DNA of 26,573 nt from Anaerolineae bacterium (GTDB lineage Bacteria; Chloroflexota; Anaerolineae; CG2-30-64-16), in contig JALOOE010000001.1 of the NCBI GenBank assembly GCA_025454565.1, positions 1 through 26,573 on the forward strand, in the 5' to 3' direction. Positions 1 through 8,626 of the stretch are shown here, piece after piece (positions within the stretch are counted from its first letter, which is position 1; each line of letters begins with the position of its first letter). The translations under genes were made by a program, and so were the position numbers. The notes beneath the pieces are model-generated. The model saw only the letters and a program-made list of their open reading frames with translations, searched no databases and was not told the DNA's origin.

Positions 1-903
1 ATGTTAGCGGCGAGTCCGGGCCATCTGGCACTCGATCGCCCCTACTGGCCGTGGCTCGTCTTGCATGCGAATGATTTCTTCATGTTCACCGGCTGGCCGT
101 TGGTCCTGGTGGCCGGCGTGGGCATCTGGTCGAGCGTGCAGAAGCTGGCCCGGCGAGCGCCGCCTGCCGAACAGGATATCATGATCCTGGCTTCGTTCGT
201 CACACTCGTCATGCTGGATCTTTCCGGGACGATGCGCGGCGAGTCTGGGCGAATCCTGCTCTTCTTCTCCCCGCTAGTGCTGCTGACCGCGGCCAGCGTC
301 CTGCGCGATGATCAGGCTCTCGGCCGAGCACTGACTATGACGCAGGGTTTGCTGCTGGTCGTGATGATTGCCTCTTTGCGTGTCTTGGGGACTGAAGTTG
401 AGCCGGCGCCAGCGGCCCCGCCGGTTGACACGGCTTCTGCGCCGGCCGAATCGTCGTTCCTGGCCAACGGCGCGATCTTCGGCGAGGCAGCCAAACTCAC
501 GGCGTCTGCGGGTCAGATCGCAGCGCTGGCCGGCACGGGTGAGCCTCGCGCCGTGCTTAACTTGTGGCTCAGATGGCAACCTTTGAAGTTGATGGATGCG
601 CCGTATTACTTAGCTGTGATCCCTGTCTCGCCCAGCGGACAAGCGGCGCCAGCGGCTACCCTCCTGCAACCGTTCCAGCAGTCATACCCGATGACCTGCT
701 GGCGACCCGGCACGCCCGATCTTCAGGACCGCATCGAGGTGCCGCTCTCGAGCACGGAGCCGGGCGATTGGTGGCTCAGCCTTTCTCTGGTCGACGGAGA
801 AACAGGACAGACGCTACCGGTACGCAACTCGAACGGCTCGCCCGATCACCAAGTCGGACTCGGCCCATTTCGATGGCGTTCAGAGACCTCCGGCGCGCAA
901 TAG
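1..903 (+). CDS. PMT/GT39-type membrane glycosyltransferase, C-terminal part (partial)
   Basis: The frame is open from the first base, and the protein begins in the middle of a membrane-protein pattern, so the 5' end is probably cut by the window. About four hydrophobic segments (residues 27-44, 59-76, 84-101 and 112-130) are followed by a soluble tail of about 170 residues. The loop DLSGTMRGESGR at 73-84, just before a membrane helix, resembles the last luminal loop of PMT-type glycosyltransferases, which move sugars from polyprenyl-phosphate donors on the outer face of the membrane. The tail (about 180-300) contains CWRPG, DRIEVPL and LVDGETGQTLPV. These match the beta-sandwich module at the ends of the proteins at 1811-4123 and 4139-6148. 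The stop codon (901-903) falls inside the first unit of a 17-bp tandem repeat, so the C-terminus may have been altered by repeat growth. The catalytic N-terminal half is not visible, so the activity is inferred. Confidence 0.7.
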   Translation: MLAASPGHLALDRPYWPWLVLHANDFFMFTGWPLVLVAGVGIWSSVQKLARRAPPAEQDIMILASFVTLVMLDLSGTMRGESGRILLFFSPLVLLTAASVLRDDQALGRALTMTQGLLLVVMIASLRVLGTEVEPAPAAPPVDTASAPAESSFLANGAIFGEAAKLTASAGQIAALAGTGEPRAVLNLWLRWQPLKLMDAPYYLAVIPVSPSGQAAPAATLLQPFQQSYPMTCWRPGTPDLQDRIEVPLSSTEPGDWWLSLSLVDGETGQTLPVRNSNGSPDHQVGLGPFRWRSETSGAQ

Positions 904-967
904 CGCCCACCGCGCAATAGCGCCCACCGCGCAATAGCGCCCACCGCGCAATAGCGCCCACCGCGCA
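894..967. repeat. 17-bp tandem repeat, four full units plus a partial
   Basis: The unit CGCGCAATAGCGCCCAC occurs four times without change at 894-910, 911-927, 928-944 and 945-961, followed by six bases of a fifth copy. Each unit contains GCGC-AATA-GCGC, a short inverted pair. The first copy supplies the TAG stop of the upstream gene. Because 17 is not a multiple of three, readthrough would pass through all three frames. Perfect identity between copies suggests recent slippage growth. Confidence 0.95.
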
Positions 968-1303
968 GGCCAGGGTGATTCCATGTTGCGGTTTGATCGG
1001 GTTGCGGCAGCCAAAGCTGCGGAAACACAATACAACAGATGGGCCGCGCGGCCAGCAACATGATTTCGCGCACCCCGTAGGCAACCGAGGTTGTTCTGCC
1101 CCTCTATGTATGATAGAATGCAGATAGTTCCAAGTGCGCAGTGCCGCGGTGAAGCACTGGCTTGCCCTGCGCAAAACCTAAGGGTTCGTAAAAGAATAGG
1201 TTCCGCCGTTGGCTTGGTCGGAGACCGGCCAAAGCCGAGATAATACTTTTACAGGCCCTAACGGATACATTCCGGGGAAGTAACCCTGGTCAGGAGGAAA
1301 GAC
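904..1303. other. Intergenic region before the peroxiredoxin gene
   Basis: This 400-bp gap holds the remaining 17-bp repeats up to 967 and one candidate promoter at 1091-1119. It also holds a short inverted repeat, GGTC-GGA-GACC, near 1217-1227, and a strong ribosome binding site, AGGAGG, at 1292-1297, six bases before the ATG at 1304. I see no convincing gene on either strand. The minus-strand frame that crosses the repeats is low-complexity and looks like a by-product of the repeat. Confidence 0.7.
1091..1119 (+). promoter_or_regulatory. Candidate sigma70-type promoter for bcp
   Basis: TTGTTC at 1091-1096 and TAGAAT at 1114-1119 are separated by 17 bases, and a TG stands one base before the -10 box (extended -10). 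The -35 box matches the consensus at only three positions. The leader to the ATG at 1304 would be about 180 nt, which is long, so another start site closer to the gene is possible. Confidence 0.35.
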
Positions 1304-1798
1304 ATGGTCAAGAAATCCAATCCACTCCCTGATGCGGTTCCGGCGATTGGAAGCATGGCGCCAGATTTCACGTTGCCGGCGGACGACGGCAGTATGGTTC
1401 GCTTGAGCGATCTGCGCGGGCGGCGCGTGGTGCTCTACTTCTACCCCAAGGACGATACACCCGGCTGCACCACACAGGCGTGTGGTTTCCGCGATAATTA
1501 TCTGGAGATTTCCGAAAAGGATGCTGTCGTGTTCGGCATCAGCCCCGACGGCGTCAACAGCCACGTCAAGTTCCGCACCAAATTCGATCTGCCGTTTCAT
1601 TTGCTCGCCGACGAGGATCATAAGGTGGCAGAACTGTACGGCGTGTGGGGCGAGAAGAGCATGTACGGCAAGACGTACTTCGGCATCATCCGCTCGCACT
1701 TCGTCGTCGATGCCGAGGGCAAGATCGCCGATGTCCAGTACGGTGTCAGTGCCGAGGATAGCGTAGCGAATGCCTTGGTGACGCTCCGGCTGGGGTAG
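1304..1798 (+). CDS. bcp: Thioredoxin-dependent thiol peroxidase, Bcp/PrxQ type
   Basis: This 164-aa protein is the usual length for Bcp/PrxQ peroxiredoxins, which reduce H2O2 and organic hydroperoxides in the cytoplasm using thioredoxin. The N-terminal APDFTLP (19-25) and the active-site stretch FYPKDDTPGCTTQACGFRD (46-64) are diagnostic. Cys55 is the expected peroxidatic cysteine, and Cys60, five residues later, is the resolving cysteine of the atypical 2-Cys subtype. Thr52 and Pro53 complete the PxxxTxxC motif. The start is fixed by AGGAGG at 1292-1297. The next gene, a membrane glycosyltransferase, begins only 12 bases after the stop codon, so the two are probably co-transcribed. No functional link between them is known. 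The family call is very secure. Confidence 0.95.
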   Translation: MVKKSNPLPDAVPAIGSMAPDFTLPADDGSMVRLSDLRGRRVVLYFYPKDDTPGCTTQACGFRDNYLEISEKDAVVFGISPDGVNSHVKFRTKFDLPFHLLADEDHKVAELYGVWGEKSMYGKTYFGIIRSHFVVDAEGKIADVQYGVSAEDSVANALVTLRLG

Positions 1799-1810
1799 CA
1801 ACGAGTTCCG

Positions 1811-4123
1811 ATGAATTTGTTCAGACGCCATCTGCCGGCGGTCGTCATTCTGGCGTTGTTCGTCGGGCTCGGCATTATCTACAGCCTAAGCGTGCCCATT
1901 TTCGAGTCTCCCGACGAACTATACCACTACCCCTTCGTCTCGCACATGGCGCAGGGCGGCGCCCTTCCAGTGCAGCGGCCTAACCAAGGGATGATGTGGC
2001 AGCAGGAGGGCAGCCAGCCGCCCCTATATTACTTCTTGGCCGGCGCGCTCACGAGTTGGCTCGATGTCGATGATCTCCCGATCGTCTATCGGCTCAACCC
2101 TCATGCGCGCGTCGGCATTCCCCTGGCACACGACAACAAGAATATGGTGGTCCACACGGATCGCGAGGCGTTCCCCTGGACTGGCGCCGTACTGGGCATC
2201 CACATAGCCCGACTGTTCTCGCTGCTGTTGGCGACGGGCACGCTGCTCTGCACCTATCGCATTGCGCTGGATATCTTCCCGCACACCCCGATCCTTCCCC
2301 TGACAGCCTTGGCGTTCAACGCTTTTATCCCGATGTTCATCTTCATCAGCGCTTCGGTCAATAACGACAATCTGGTCATTTTGCTGTCATCTGTAACGTT
2401 GCTCATGTTCGTTCGAATCATCCAGCGCGGTGCTTCTTGGCGCTTCTTGGTTTTGCTCGGCGTGACGATCGGCCTGGCCTGCCTGACGAAGCTGAGCGCG
2501 CTCGGATTGGTGCCAATGGCGGGCCTGGCGCTGCTGCTGCGTACTTTCTTCGTTCCGCCGCGCTATCGTTCGACGGGGACAAGGTCACAAGATGCGGGCG
2601 CAAGGGGCACGCCGAGCGATAGCCTGTGGAGAAAGCTCGTACAATGGGGTGTCGACTGCGCGCTATTCTGCGTTCCGGTGGTATTGATCGCCGGCTGGTG
2701 GTATCTGCGCAACTGGCAACTTTATGGTGACCCCACGGGACTCAACGCAATGCTGGATATCGTCGGGCGACGACCGGTCGAGCCGCTCCTAGCGGATCTA
2801 CTGAGCGAGTTCGAAGGGCTGCGCATCAACTACTGGGGGCTCTTTGGCGTAGTCAATGTACTGCTGCGCCCAATCTGGATTTACCGCGTCCTGGATTTCC
2901 TGACTGTGGTCACGCTGATCGGTCTGGCGGTCTGGTTTGTGCAACAACGACGCGCACGCTGCCCGACCCCATGGCCCGAATTACTGCTGCTGGGCGCCTG
3001 GGCGACGTTCGAATTTGTGGCGCTGATCCGATGGACGTCGATGACTTACGCCTCGCAAGGACGGCTGCTTTTCCCGGCGATCTCCGCGATTTGTTTGTTC
3101 CTGGCCTTGGGGCTGATCGGGTGGTGGCCGCGGCGCTGGCAAGTCTGGGTTGCCGGCGCTCTGTCCACAATGTTCTTCATGCTTTCGGTCACGGCGCCAT
3201 TCACATCGATCAAGCCCGCCTATGCTAAGCCGGTCTTGATCGCAGCAACCGATATTCCATCGTCCGCCCGGCCTCTCAACGTGAGCTACGGCAACGTGGC
3301 GCGTTTGCTAGCCTATGAAGTGGGGAAAGATGCCGTCCGGCACGGCGAAATGTTGCCTGTGACGCTCTATTGGCAGGCGCTCGAACCGACTGATGAGGAT
3401 ATCAGCATCTTCTTGCAGCTTGTGGCCGGACAAGACCAAGTCCTGGGCCAGGTCGATAGCTATCCGGGTGGTGGCGCCTATCCGACCAGCATGTGGTCGC
3501 CGGGCCAGATCTTCCGTGATGAGTACATGGTACCGCTGCGTTCGGTACCCGGCGAACCGTTGGCAGCCCAGCTTCTGGCCGGTCTGTACCGCTTCCAGAC
3601 TGGAAAGCGCCTACCTGCCGTGGATCCGCAAGGCCAGACTGTGGATCCTGCGGTGTTGACCCGGGTCAAGATCGCCGTCCCCACCCCCCCGCGCAAGCCG
3701 TCTCACGTCGTGGATGCTAACCTGAACAATGCGGTGCGTCTCGTGGGCTATGATCTACCGACAGGGCCGGTGGCCGCGGGCTCGGAAGTCCCTCTGACGC
3801 TCTATTGGCAAGTGTCGAGGCCGTTGGGCAAGGACTACACCGTTTTCGTGCACTTGCTCGGCGATGACGATACCCTCATGGGGCAAGGGGATGGTCCGCC
3901 GCTGGACAACGCCTATCCGACTTCATTCTGGTCGGCGGGGGAGAACCTGGCTGATACACATCGCCTGAAGATCCTTCCAGACGCCAAACCGGGGCACCAC
4001 CGGATCATTGTGGGGTTGTATGATCCGGCCAGCGGTCAACGATTGCCTGTGTTGGGTGACAAGGGACAACTGACCGGCTATGGAATCCTGGTGACGCAAC
4101 TCGAGATCACGGGCAAGCCGTAA
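1811..4123 (+). CDS. PMT/GT39-like integral membrane glycosyltransferase with two C-terminal beta-sandwich modules
   Basis: This 770-aa polytopic protein has many hydrophobic segments between residues 9 and 460. The first extracytoplasmic loop carries ESPDELYH (32-39) with the acidic pair D35-E36, the position of the catalytic acidic residue in PMT/ArnT-like enzymes. SQPPLYYF (68-75) and SVNNDNL (182-188) are further typical elements. Such enzymes transfer a sugar from a polyprenyl-phosphate donor on the outer face of the membrane. Two related soluble modules follow, at about 490-620 and 637-767. Each has LPVTLYWQ or VPLTLYWQ, AYPTSxW and GLYxxxxGxRLPV. The gene starts 12 bases after bcp with no strong ribosome binding site, which suggests translational coupling. 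It ends 15 bases from the end of the convergent gene at 4139. The specific sugar and acceptor cannot be read from sequence, and a DUF2142-type label is a possible alternative. Confidence 0.82.
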   Translation: MNLFRRHLPAVVILALFVGLGIIYSLSVPIFESPDELYHYPFVSHMAQGGALPVQRPNQGMMWQQEGSQPPLYYFLAGALTSWLDVDDLPIVYRLNPHARVGIPLAHDNKNMVVHTDREAFPWTGAVLGIHIARLFSLLLATGTLLCTYRIALDIFPHTPILPLTALAFNAFIPMFIFISASVNNDNLVILLSSVTLLMFVRIIQRGASWRFLVLLGVTIGLACLTKLSALGLVPMAGLALLLRTFFVPPRYRSTGTRSQDAGARGTPSDSLWRKLVQWGVDCALFCVPVVLIAGWWYLRNWQLYGDPTGLNAMLDIVGRRPVEPLLADLLSEFEGLRINYWGLFGVVNVLLRPIWIYRVLDFLTVVTLIGLAVWFVQQRRARCPTPWPELLLLGAWATFEFVALIRWTSMTYASQGRLLFPAISAICLFLALGLIGWWPRRWQVWVAGALSTMFFMLSVTAPFTSIKPAYAKPVLIAATDIPSSARPLNVSYGNVARLLAYEVGKDAVRHGEMLPVTLYWQALEPTDEDISIFLQLVAGQDQVLGQVDSYPGGGAYPTSMWSPGQIFRDEYMVPLRSVPGEPLAAQLLAGLYRFQTGKRLPAVDPQGQTVDPAVLTRVKIAVPTPPRKPSHVVDANLNNAVRLVGYDLPTGPVAAGSEVPLTLYWQVSRPLGKDYTVFVHLLGDDDTLMGQGDGPPLDNAYPTSFWSAGENLADTHRLKILPDAKPGHHRIIVGLYDPASGQRLPVLGDKGQLTGYGILVTQLEITGKP

Positions 4124-4138
4124 ACGCCCGCAAGACAG

Positions 4139-6148
4139 CTAGGGCGCGGGTGGGGCAGCGGGCAGAACAACGGTGTGAACGCCTTGACCCGCCGCAGCGC
4201 CCGATACCCCGGTGACGGGCAGCTTCTCCAGAGTTTCAGCGTCGTACATCTGAAGGACCAGACGCGATTTGTCCCACTGCTGGCGTGCCGGCGGGGGAAT
4301 CTCGGTATATTCCATAATTGTCGATCCGAGAGGCCAGGCCGTCGTCGGCAAGGCGCCATTGTACGGTTCGCGTTCGGTCGTCGAGAGGGCCTCGCCATCC
4401 GCGGCTATCAGGCGCAGGATGTATTTGTAGCGGCGGCTGATTTGGCTTACGGGCTGCCAGTAAAGCGTCACCGGAATTGCCCCGTCCGGCGCCAACGCCT
4501 GACCCAGGTCATATCCCAGCAGCCGCGCTTCGCCGCCGAAAACGGCATCCACGCCATACTGGATCGTCGCGGGCGGCTGTTTCAGCACTGGCGATTGCGC
4601 CAGCAGCAGATCCACATCGAGCGCGGCCCGCGTGCTCTCGAATGCCTGATGCTCGACCCGAAACATGTGTGCGAACAGCCACTCGCCGTCTTCATCCGGC
4701 CCAACCGACCGTACCAGCCAGATGCGCCGATGGCTATCTCGCAGTTTTTGCAGTTCCTCGACCGTCTCCTCCCATCCTCGCAGCAATGGCAGGCCGCGCC
4801 ACGCGGATGGCGGGCTGGCCGCGCCGCCATCTTTCAGCACATCCGTCGGCAGATAGTACTGATAGAGCCGCCCCCACAGAATCGGCTTGGTCAGCAGTAG
4901 ATCGCCCGGCTGGACCCTCTCGCGCAGATATTGGCCCATTCCGGCCAGATCGCCCCCACCGTGCCGGGGCTTAAGATGATAGTCGGTCATCGCATAGGCT
5001 GCGCCAGCCACCAACACGACCGCCGCCAAGCCGCCCAGCCAGCGCCGTGTCTGCCACAACCATGCCACCCCACCAGCCACCAGCAGCAAGAAAAAACCAC
5101 TGATCAGGCTCATGTGTCTGGCCGTCATGTAGGCGGGCCGGAAGGCGCTGACGATGAGCAGTAATGCTGGCGGTACCAACACAAGCGCCGGCAGCAGCCA
5201 GCCCCGCCATGGCCGTGCCGAGCGGCTCCGGTCCAGTCCGTAGATCACGCCCAGCATAGCGAGTGCGCCGCTGAACAAATCGAAGCCCCACACGTGACGG
5301 ATATCCACGTTTGGCCCCATACTGAACGCATTCAACAGATCGGCGGCCAGGATGCGCGGCGAAATCTGCGCCCAGTTCGTGCCCGCATTTGGATCGCGTG
5401 CGAAGAGCGCAAGCGCAAGACCGGCCGGAAGTAGCGCCAGCGCGAACAGAATCGCCGTAGCCAACACGGCTCGTCGTGGCCGCTGCCGGCCGAGCGTTTG
5501 GAAAACCACCGCGGCGTGCGCCGGCAAGATCAGCACGGCGAAATAGTGCGTGCTCAGCAGCAGGCATATGGCGACCACGTAGCCGATCAGCGCAAGCCTG
5601 CGCCTTCGGCCAGCCGCCGCGTCGGCCCAGCGCAGCAGCAAATACGTGCTCACCGGCGCCAGCAGCGCCACCTGCGCATACATGCGCACTTCCTGCCCGA
5701 ACCACAGATAGAAAGGATTGATAGCAACCAACAGTGCAACCCAGATCGGCGCGGAGCGAGGCAGGACTCGCGAGCGCGTCAGCCGTCTGGCCAGCGTCCA
5801 GACCACCGGAACCAGCAGCGTTGCGGCGATCACTGCCGGGAAGCGTAGCGCGAACTCGCTGATGCCCGCAGCGCGCAGCATCAGGCCCAGGAGCACGAAA
5901 TAGGCGAATGGGTGTTGATCGGTCGTATCGACGGTCCGAACGCCATCGGTCAAGGGCAAGGCGCCGGCGATCAAGGCAGGCCAGGCCGACTCCGCGCGCT
6001 GGAGGCTGAACGCCTCGTCGAGCCAGAGGTTCTGAGCGCCCAGACCGTAGACCAGGCGCGCAAACGCCAGCAGCACGAAAAGCAGCAGAAGCAGGCGCGC
6101 GCGACGGCACGCGGCGGTGTGAACGGTAGAAGCAGGCTCGTCAATCAT
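4139..6148 (-). CDS. PMT/GT39-like membrane glycosyltransferase with C-terminal beta-sandwich module
   Basis: This 669-aa membrane protein shows the PMT_2 pattern clearly. LWLDEAFSL (41-49) contains the acidic pair D44-E45 in the first outer loop. DTTDQHPFAYF corresponds to the second conserved loop. NPFYLWFGQEVRMYA is the typical third motif. About a dozen hydrophobic segments follow up to roughly residue 390. The distal part is soluble and ends in one copy of the module also found at 1811-4123, with IPVTLYWQ, LPTTAWPLG and MYDAETLEKLPV (about 535-660). The role inferred from the family is transfer of a sugar from a lipid-phosphate donor to a glycan or lipid at the outer face. The ATG lies 15 bases after the stop of the YfhO-type gene, so both probably come from the promoter at 8550-8578. 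Confidence 0.85.
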   Translation of the reverse strand: MIDEPASTVHTAACRRARLLLLLFVLLAFARLVYGLGAQNLWLDEAFSLQRAESAWPALIAGALPLTDGVRTVDTTDQHPFAYFVLLGLMLRAAGISEFALRFPAVIAATLLVPVVWTLARRLTRSRVLPRSAPIWVALLVAINPFYLWFGQEVRMYAQVALLAPVSTYLLLRWADAAAGRRRRLALIGYVVAICLLLSTHYFAVLILPAHAAVVFQTLGRQRPRRAVLATAILFALALLPAGLALALFARDPNAGTNWAQISPRILAADLLNAFSMGPNVDIRHVWGFDLFSGALAMLGVIYGLDRSRSARPWRGWLLPALVLVPPALLLIVSAFRPAYMTARHMSLISGFFLLLVAGGVAWLWQTRRWLGGLAAVVLVAGAAYAMTDYHLKPRHGGGDLAGMGQYLRERVQPGDLLLTKPILWGRLYQYYLPTDVLKDGGAASPPSAWRGLPLLRGWEETVEELQKLRDSHRRIWLVRSVGPDEDGEWLFAHMFRVEHQAFESTRAALDVDLLLAQSPVLKQPPATIQYGVDAVFGGEARLLGYDLGQALAPDGAIPVTLYWQPVSQISRRYKYILRLIAADGEALSTTEREPYNGALPTTAWPLGSTIMEYTEIPPPARQQWDKSRLVLQMYDAETLEKLPVTGVSGAAAGQGVHTVVLPAAPPAP

Positions 6149-6163
6149 CGCACAGATTATGTG

Positions 6164-8482
6164 TCAGTGGCGACGAATGCGCAAAACGAGGATCACCGCG
6201 ATGGTCAGCACGAGCGTGAGCAGTGAGACTACCGCGCCGACCGTGAGAGCGGTCGAGCGGAAGAAGAAACTCACGTCGTGGCGACCCGGCGGCAACGCTA
6301 CAGCCCGGAAGATCAGGTCAGCGGGGAGGATCGGCGCCGGTGCGCCGTCGATGGTTGCCTGCCAGCCGGGATACACCAACTCGCTGAGCACCAAGATGCA
6401 CGGCTGCTGCGTCGTCGCCGTCAGCTCCAGCCGCTCAGGTGTGCGCGACCGCCAGACGATCTCGCCGCCGCAGGCGTCCACAGCGCCGAAGCCTTTCGGC
6501 ACGGTCGGCAGCACGATCTGCCGGGCAACATCGAAATCAGGCGCAGCCAGGCGTTGCAGCGTCCGCTCGCGATCCGGCTCGGCGATGGCCCGGCCCGCCA
6601 GCCATGCGCGCGCCCCGGTCTCCTTAAGCCGGTAGAGATACACCGGCTTGTTGTCGCGACCGGGCTCCTCGGCCAGCCGCTCGGCGGGTGCGTCCAACTC
6701 CTGCAGCCATGAAAAGACATACTCGACGCCCAGCAACTTCCAGGCGCGCGGCAGCGGCACGCGGGCCAGCCACTCGTCATAATCCTTGAGCCGCAACGGG
6801 CTGGCGCCCCGGATATCCTCCAGATTATAGAGCAGGCCATAATTGTTGGGCAGCACATCATCGTTAGCGGTGCGGAACAGATCGCGGTCGGCCAGCGGCA
6901 CGGCCACCAATGCGCGATGTGGCGTCAGGTTCACTTGATCGGCCGGGGTCGTGTGGTGTGAGGCGTTCATGGTGAAGAGGTCGAGCACCAGGAAGGCCAG
7001 CAGCAACGCAGACTGCCGAGCGCGCAGCGCAACGACCGCCAGCCCGAGGAAGAGCGCCAACCACAGCGCCGCGCCTGTGAAGCCCCAGAGTGCCTTTTGT
7101 CCGGCCTGGTAGCCGACGAAAAATGCCAGCGCCAGGGCGAGCGCCGCCAACGCCGCCGCGCCGTAGACCGCCGCCAGTTTGCCATCTGGACCCGCCAGGA
7201 GGCCCGTAGAACGATCAGTGGGCTGAGGTGACTCGGATGCCGATTGCGCACGGCTGGCCGCCCAGAAGCGATCCAGCCATGCAATGCCGTAGCCCGCAAG
7301 CAGCGCCACCGCGAGCACCATCCAAACCACAGTGCGCTCCTGGCCGCGGAACAAGCCCCAGCCCGGCGCAAAAATATAGAGCACCTGGTAGAGTGCCATG
7401 AAGCGGCCGAAGATCAGCAGGATGCCAACCAGCAGCGCCCAGCCGAGAAACGTGATCGTGCGCCATGCGTCGGTCGAGAGGCTCGGATCGCGACGCGTGA
7501 CAGCCAGCGCGAAACCGGCCAGCCCCAGCGGGATCAATCCCATATAGAGCGCCGGGAATTGTCCCCCCACCGCGGGCAGGATGAGCTGCATGAGATCGAA
7601 CGGCATGAATCCGCTACCGGCCTCGTTGAAGCCGAGACCGGTGCGCGTGGATAGCAACATGAACTCGACCGATGGCAGCAGTTGCACCGCTGCCACGCCG
7701 ATGCCCACAGCGAGAAACAACATCAGCAGGCCGGCGGTCTGCAGCCAGGGCCGCCAGCTCCGCTTCGATGCCCCCACATCGCGCGGCCAGAAACGAAATA
7801 GCCCGAAGGCCAGGCCGGCATAGGTCACCAGCAGCGCAGATTGGGGGTGGCCGGCAAGGAATGCCACGCCGAGCAATAAGCCCGCCGCCAGCACCCACCG
7901 GACGCTCGCCCGCGCATCGCCCGTCTCCCGGCGCGCACCGGCTACATCGAGGGCCAGCAAGATCAGCGGCAGCCAGACCTGCGTCTCGAGGATCGCGAGT
8001 TGCAGCGCAGGATAGCTGGTCAGATAACCACTGAAAGTGAAAACCACGGCGGCCGTCAGCCCGCCGATGCGACTGCGAGTCAGGCGTCGTGCAAGTAAAT
8101 AGGTAAACACGGCCGCCAGCACGAAATGCGCGATCGCCTCCAGTTCCAGCGCGTGATAGGAGAACCGCCTGACGGCGGTCAACACCATCGTTAAGAGGCT
8201 CAGGGGATAGAACACGGCTGACTGAACGTCGGCAATGAACGGGTGACCGGAGAAGGTGTACGGGTTCCACAGCGGGAGCTGGCCGGCGTGCAGCCGCGTC
8301 GCCTCGTAGCGGGCGAACGCGTAAAATTGGTCCATGAAATCGCCGGGGACAAACGCCAACCGGTCGATGACCAGCGGCGTCAGGTGCCGCCAGAAGAAGA
8401 GCAGACACAAACCGGCCAGTAGGAGGCTATCGGCGAGATAAGTGGTTTTTTGCCTCAAAGGGGCTGATCCCTGGTAGCGCAC
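6164..8482 (-). CDS. YfhO-family polytopic membrane protein (probable glycosyltransferase)
   Basis: This 772-aa protein has the signature of YfhO (bacterial membrane protein family) throughout. VPGDFMDQFYAF (45-56) is followed by LPLWNPYTFSGHPF (69-82) and QSAVFYP in the first outer loop. FLAGHPQ and LPSVEFML lie in later loops, and the C-terminal LVYPGWQATIDG with PGRHDVSFFF precedes a last membrane helix. YfhO proteins are GT-C-like and are linked to glycosylation of surface polymers such as lipoteichoic acid. The donor and acceptor here are unknown. The upstream limit is a GTG at 8482 with no clear ribosome binding site. A TTG at 8458 has AGGGA eight bases upstream, so the true start may be eight codons downstream. 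It leads a two-gene unit with the PMT gene at 4139-6148. Confidence 0.85.
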   Translation of the reverse strand: MRYQGSAPLRQKTTYLADSLLLAGLCLLFFWRHLTPLVIDRLAFVPGDFMDQFYAFARYEATRLHAGQLPLWNPYTFSGHPFIADVQSAVFYPLSLLTMVLTAVRRFSYHALELEAIAHFVLAAVFTYLLARRLTRSRIGGLTAAVVFTFSGYLTSYPALQLAILETQVWLPLILLALDVAGARRETGDARASVRWVLAAGLLLGVAFLAGHPQSALLVTYAGLAFGLFRFWPRDVGASKRSWRPWLQTAGLLMLFLAVGIGVAAVQLLPSVEFMLLSTRTGLGFNEAGSGFMPFDLMQLILPAVGGQFPALYMGLIPLGLAGFALAVTRRDPSLSTDAWRTITFLGWALLVGILLIFGRFMALYQVLYIFAPGWGLFRGQERTVVWMVLAVALLAGYGIAWLDRFWAASRAQSASESPQPTDRSTGLLAGPDGKLAAVYGAAALAALALALAFFVGYQAGQKALWGFTGAALWLALFLGLAVVALRARQSALLLAFLVLDLFTMNASHHTTPADQVNLTPHRALVAVPLADRDLFRTANDDVLPNNYGLLYNLEDIRGASPLRLKDYDEWLARVPLPRAWKLLGVEYVFSWLQELDAPAERLAEEPGRDNKPVYLYRLKETGARAWLAGRAIAEPDRERTLQRLAAPDFDVARQIVLPTVPKGFGAVDACGGEIVWRSRTPERLELTATTQQPCILVLSELVYPGWQATIDGAPAPILPADLIFRAVALPPGRHDVSFFFRSTALTVGAVVSLLTLVLTIAVILVLRIRRH

Positions 8483-8549
8483 GCACGCCGCAGAAATGTC
8501 CGTTGGGCAAAGCTACCGCCACGGATATTCCTATCTGTCAACGAAGGTC

Positions 8550-8578
8550 ATTATGCCTCAGCGCATCACCTTATGCAA
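8550..8578 (-). promoter_or_regulatory. Candidate sigma70-type promoter for the yfhO-like/PMT pair
   Basis: On the minus strand, TTGCAT (8578-8573) and CATAAT (8555-8550) are separated by 17 bases. The -10 box matches the consensus at five of six positions and the -35 box at three. The predicted start point near 8543 gives a leader of about 60 nt. It sits in the 144-bp gap between the GT4 stop and the YfhO-type start, which fits independent transcription of the pair. Confidence 0.5.
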
Positions 8579-8626
8579 ATCGGCGTCGGATTGCAGGCCA
8601 CCAGCAATCAGTGAGCCGTCAGGCAT

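Noticed and set aside
894..967. Repeat array considered as CRISPR
   Set aside because: The units are directly adjacent with no spacers, the repeat is only 17 bp long, and there are no cas genes.
4125..4152. Seven-base stem between the convergent genes ending at 4123 and 4139, possibly a shared terminator
   Set aside because: The stem includes a wobble pair, has a 14-base loop, runs into the coding end of the minus-strand gene and lacks flanking T or A runs.
4175..4900. Open frame of 241 codons on the plus strand
   Set aside because: It is antisense to the end of the PMT gene at 4139-6148. Composition and lack of motifs indicate a shadow.
4971..6110. Open frame of 379 codons on the minus strand in another frame of the PMT gene
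   Set aside because: It overlaps the clear PMT-type gene in the same direction, is rich in R, A and G without membrane helices, and has no known motif.
8536..8541. Perfect TTGACA -35 box on the minus strand before the YfhO-type gene
   Set aside because: No acceptable -10 box lies 16-18 bases downstream. The TTGCAT/CATAAT pair just upstream has better overall geometry.
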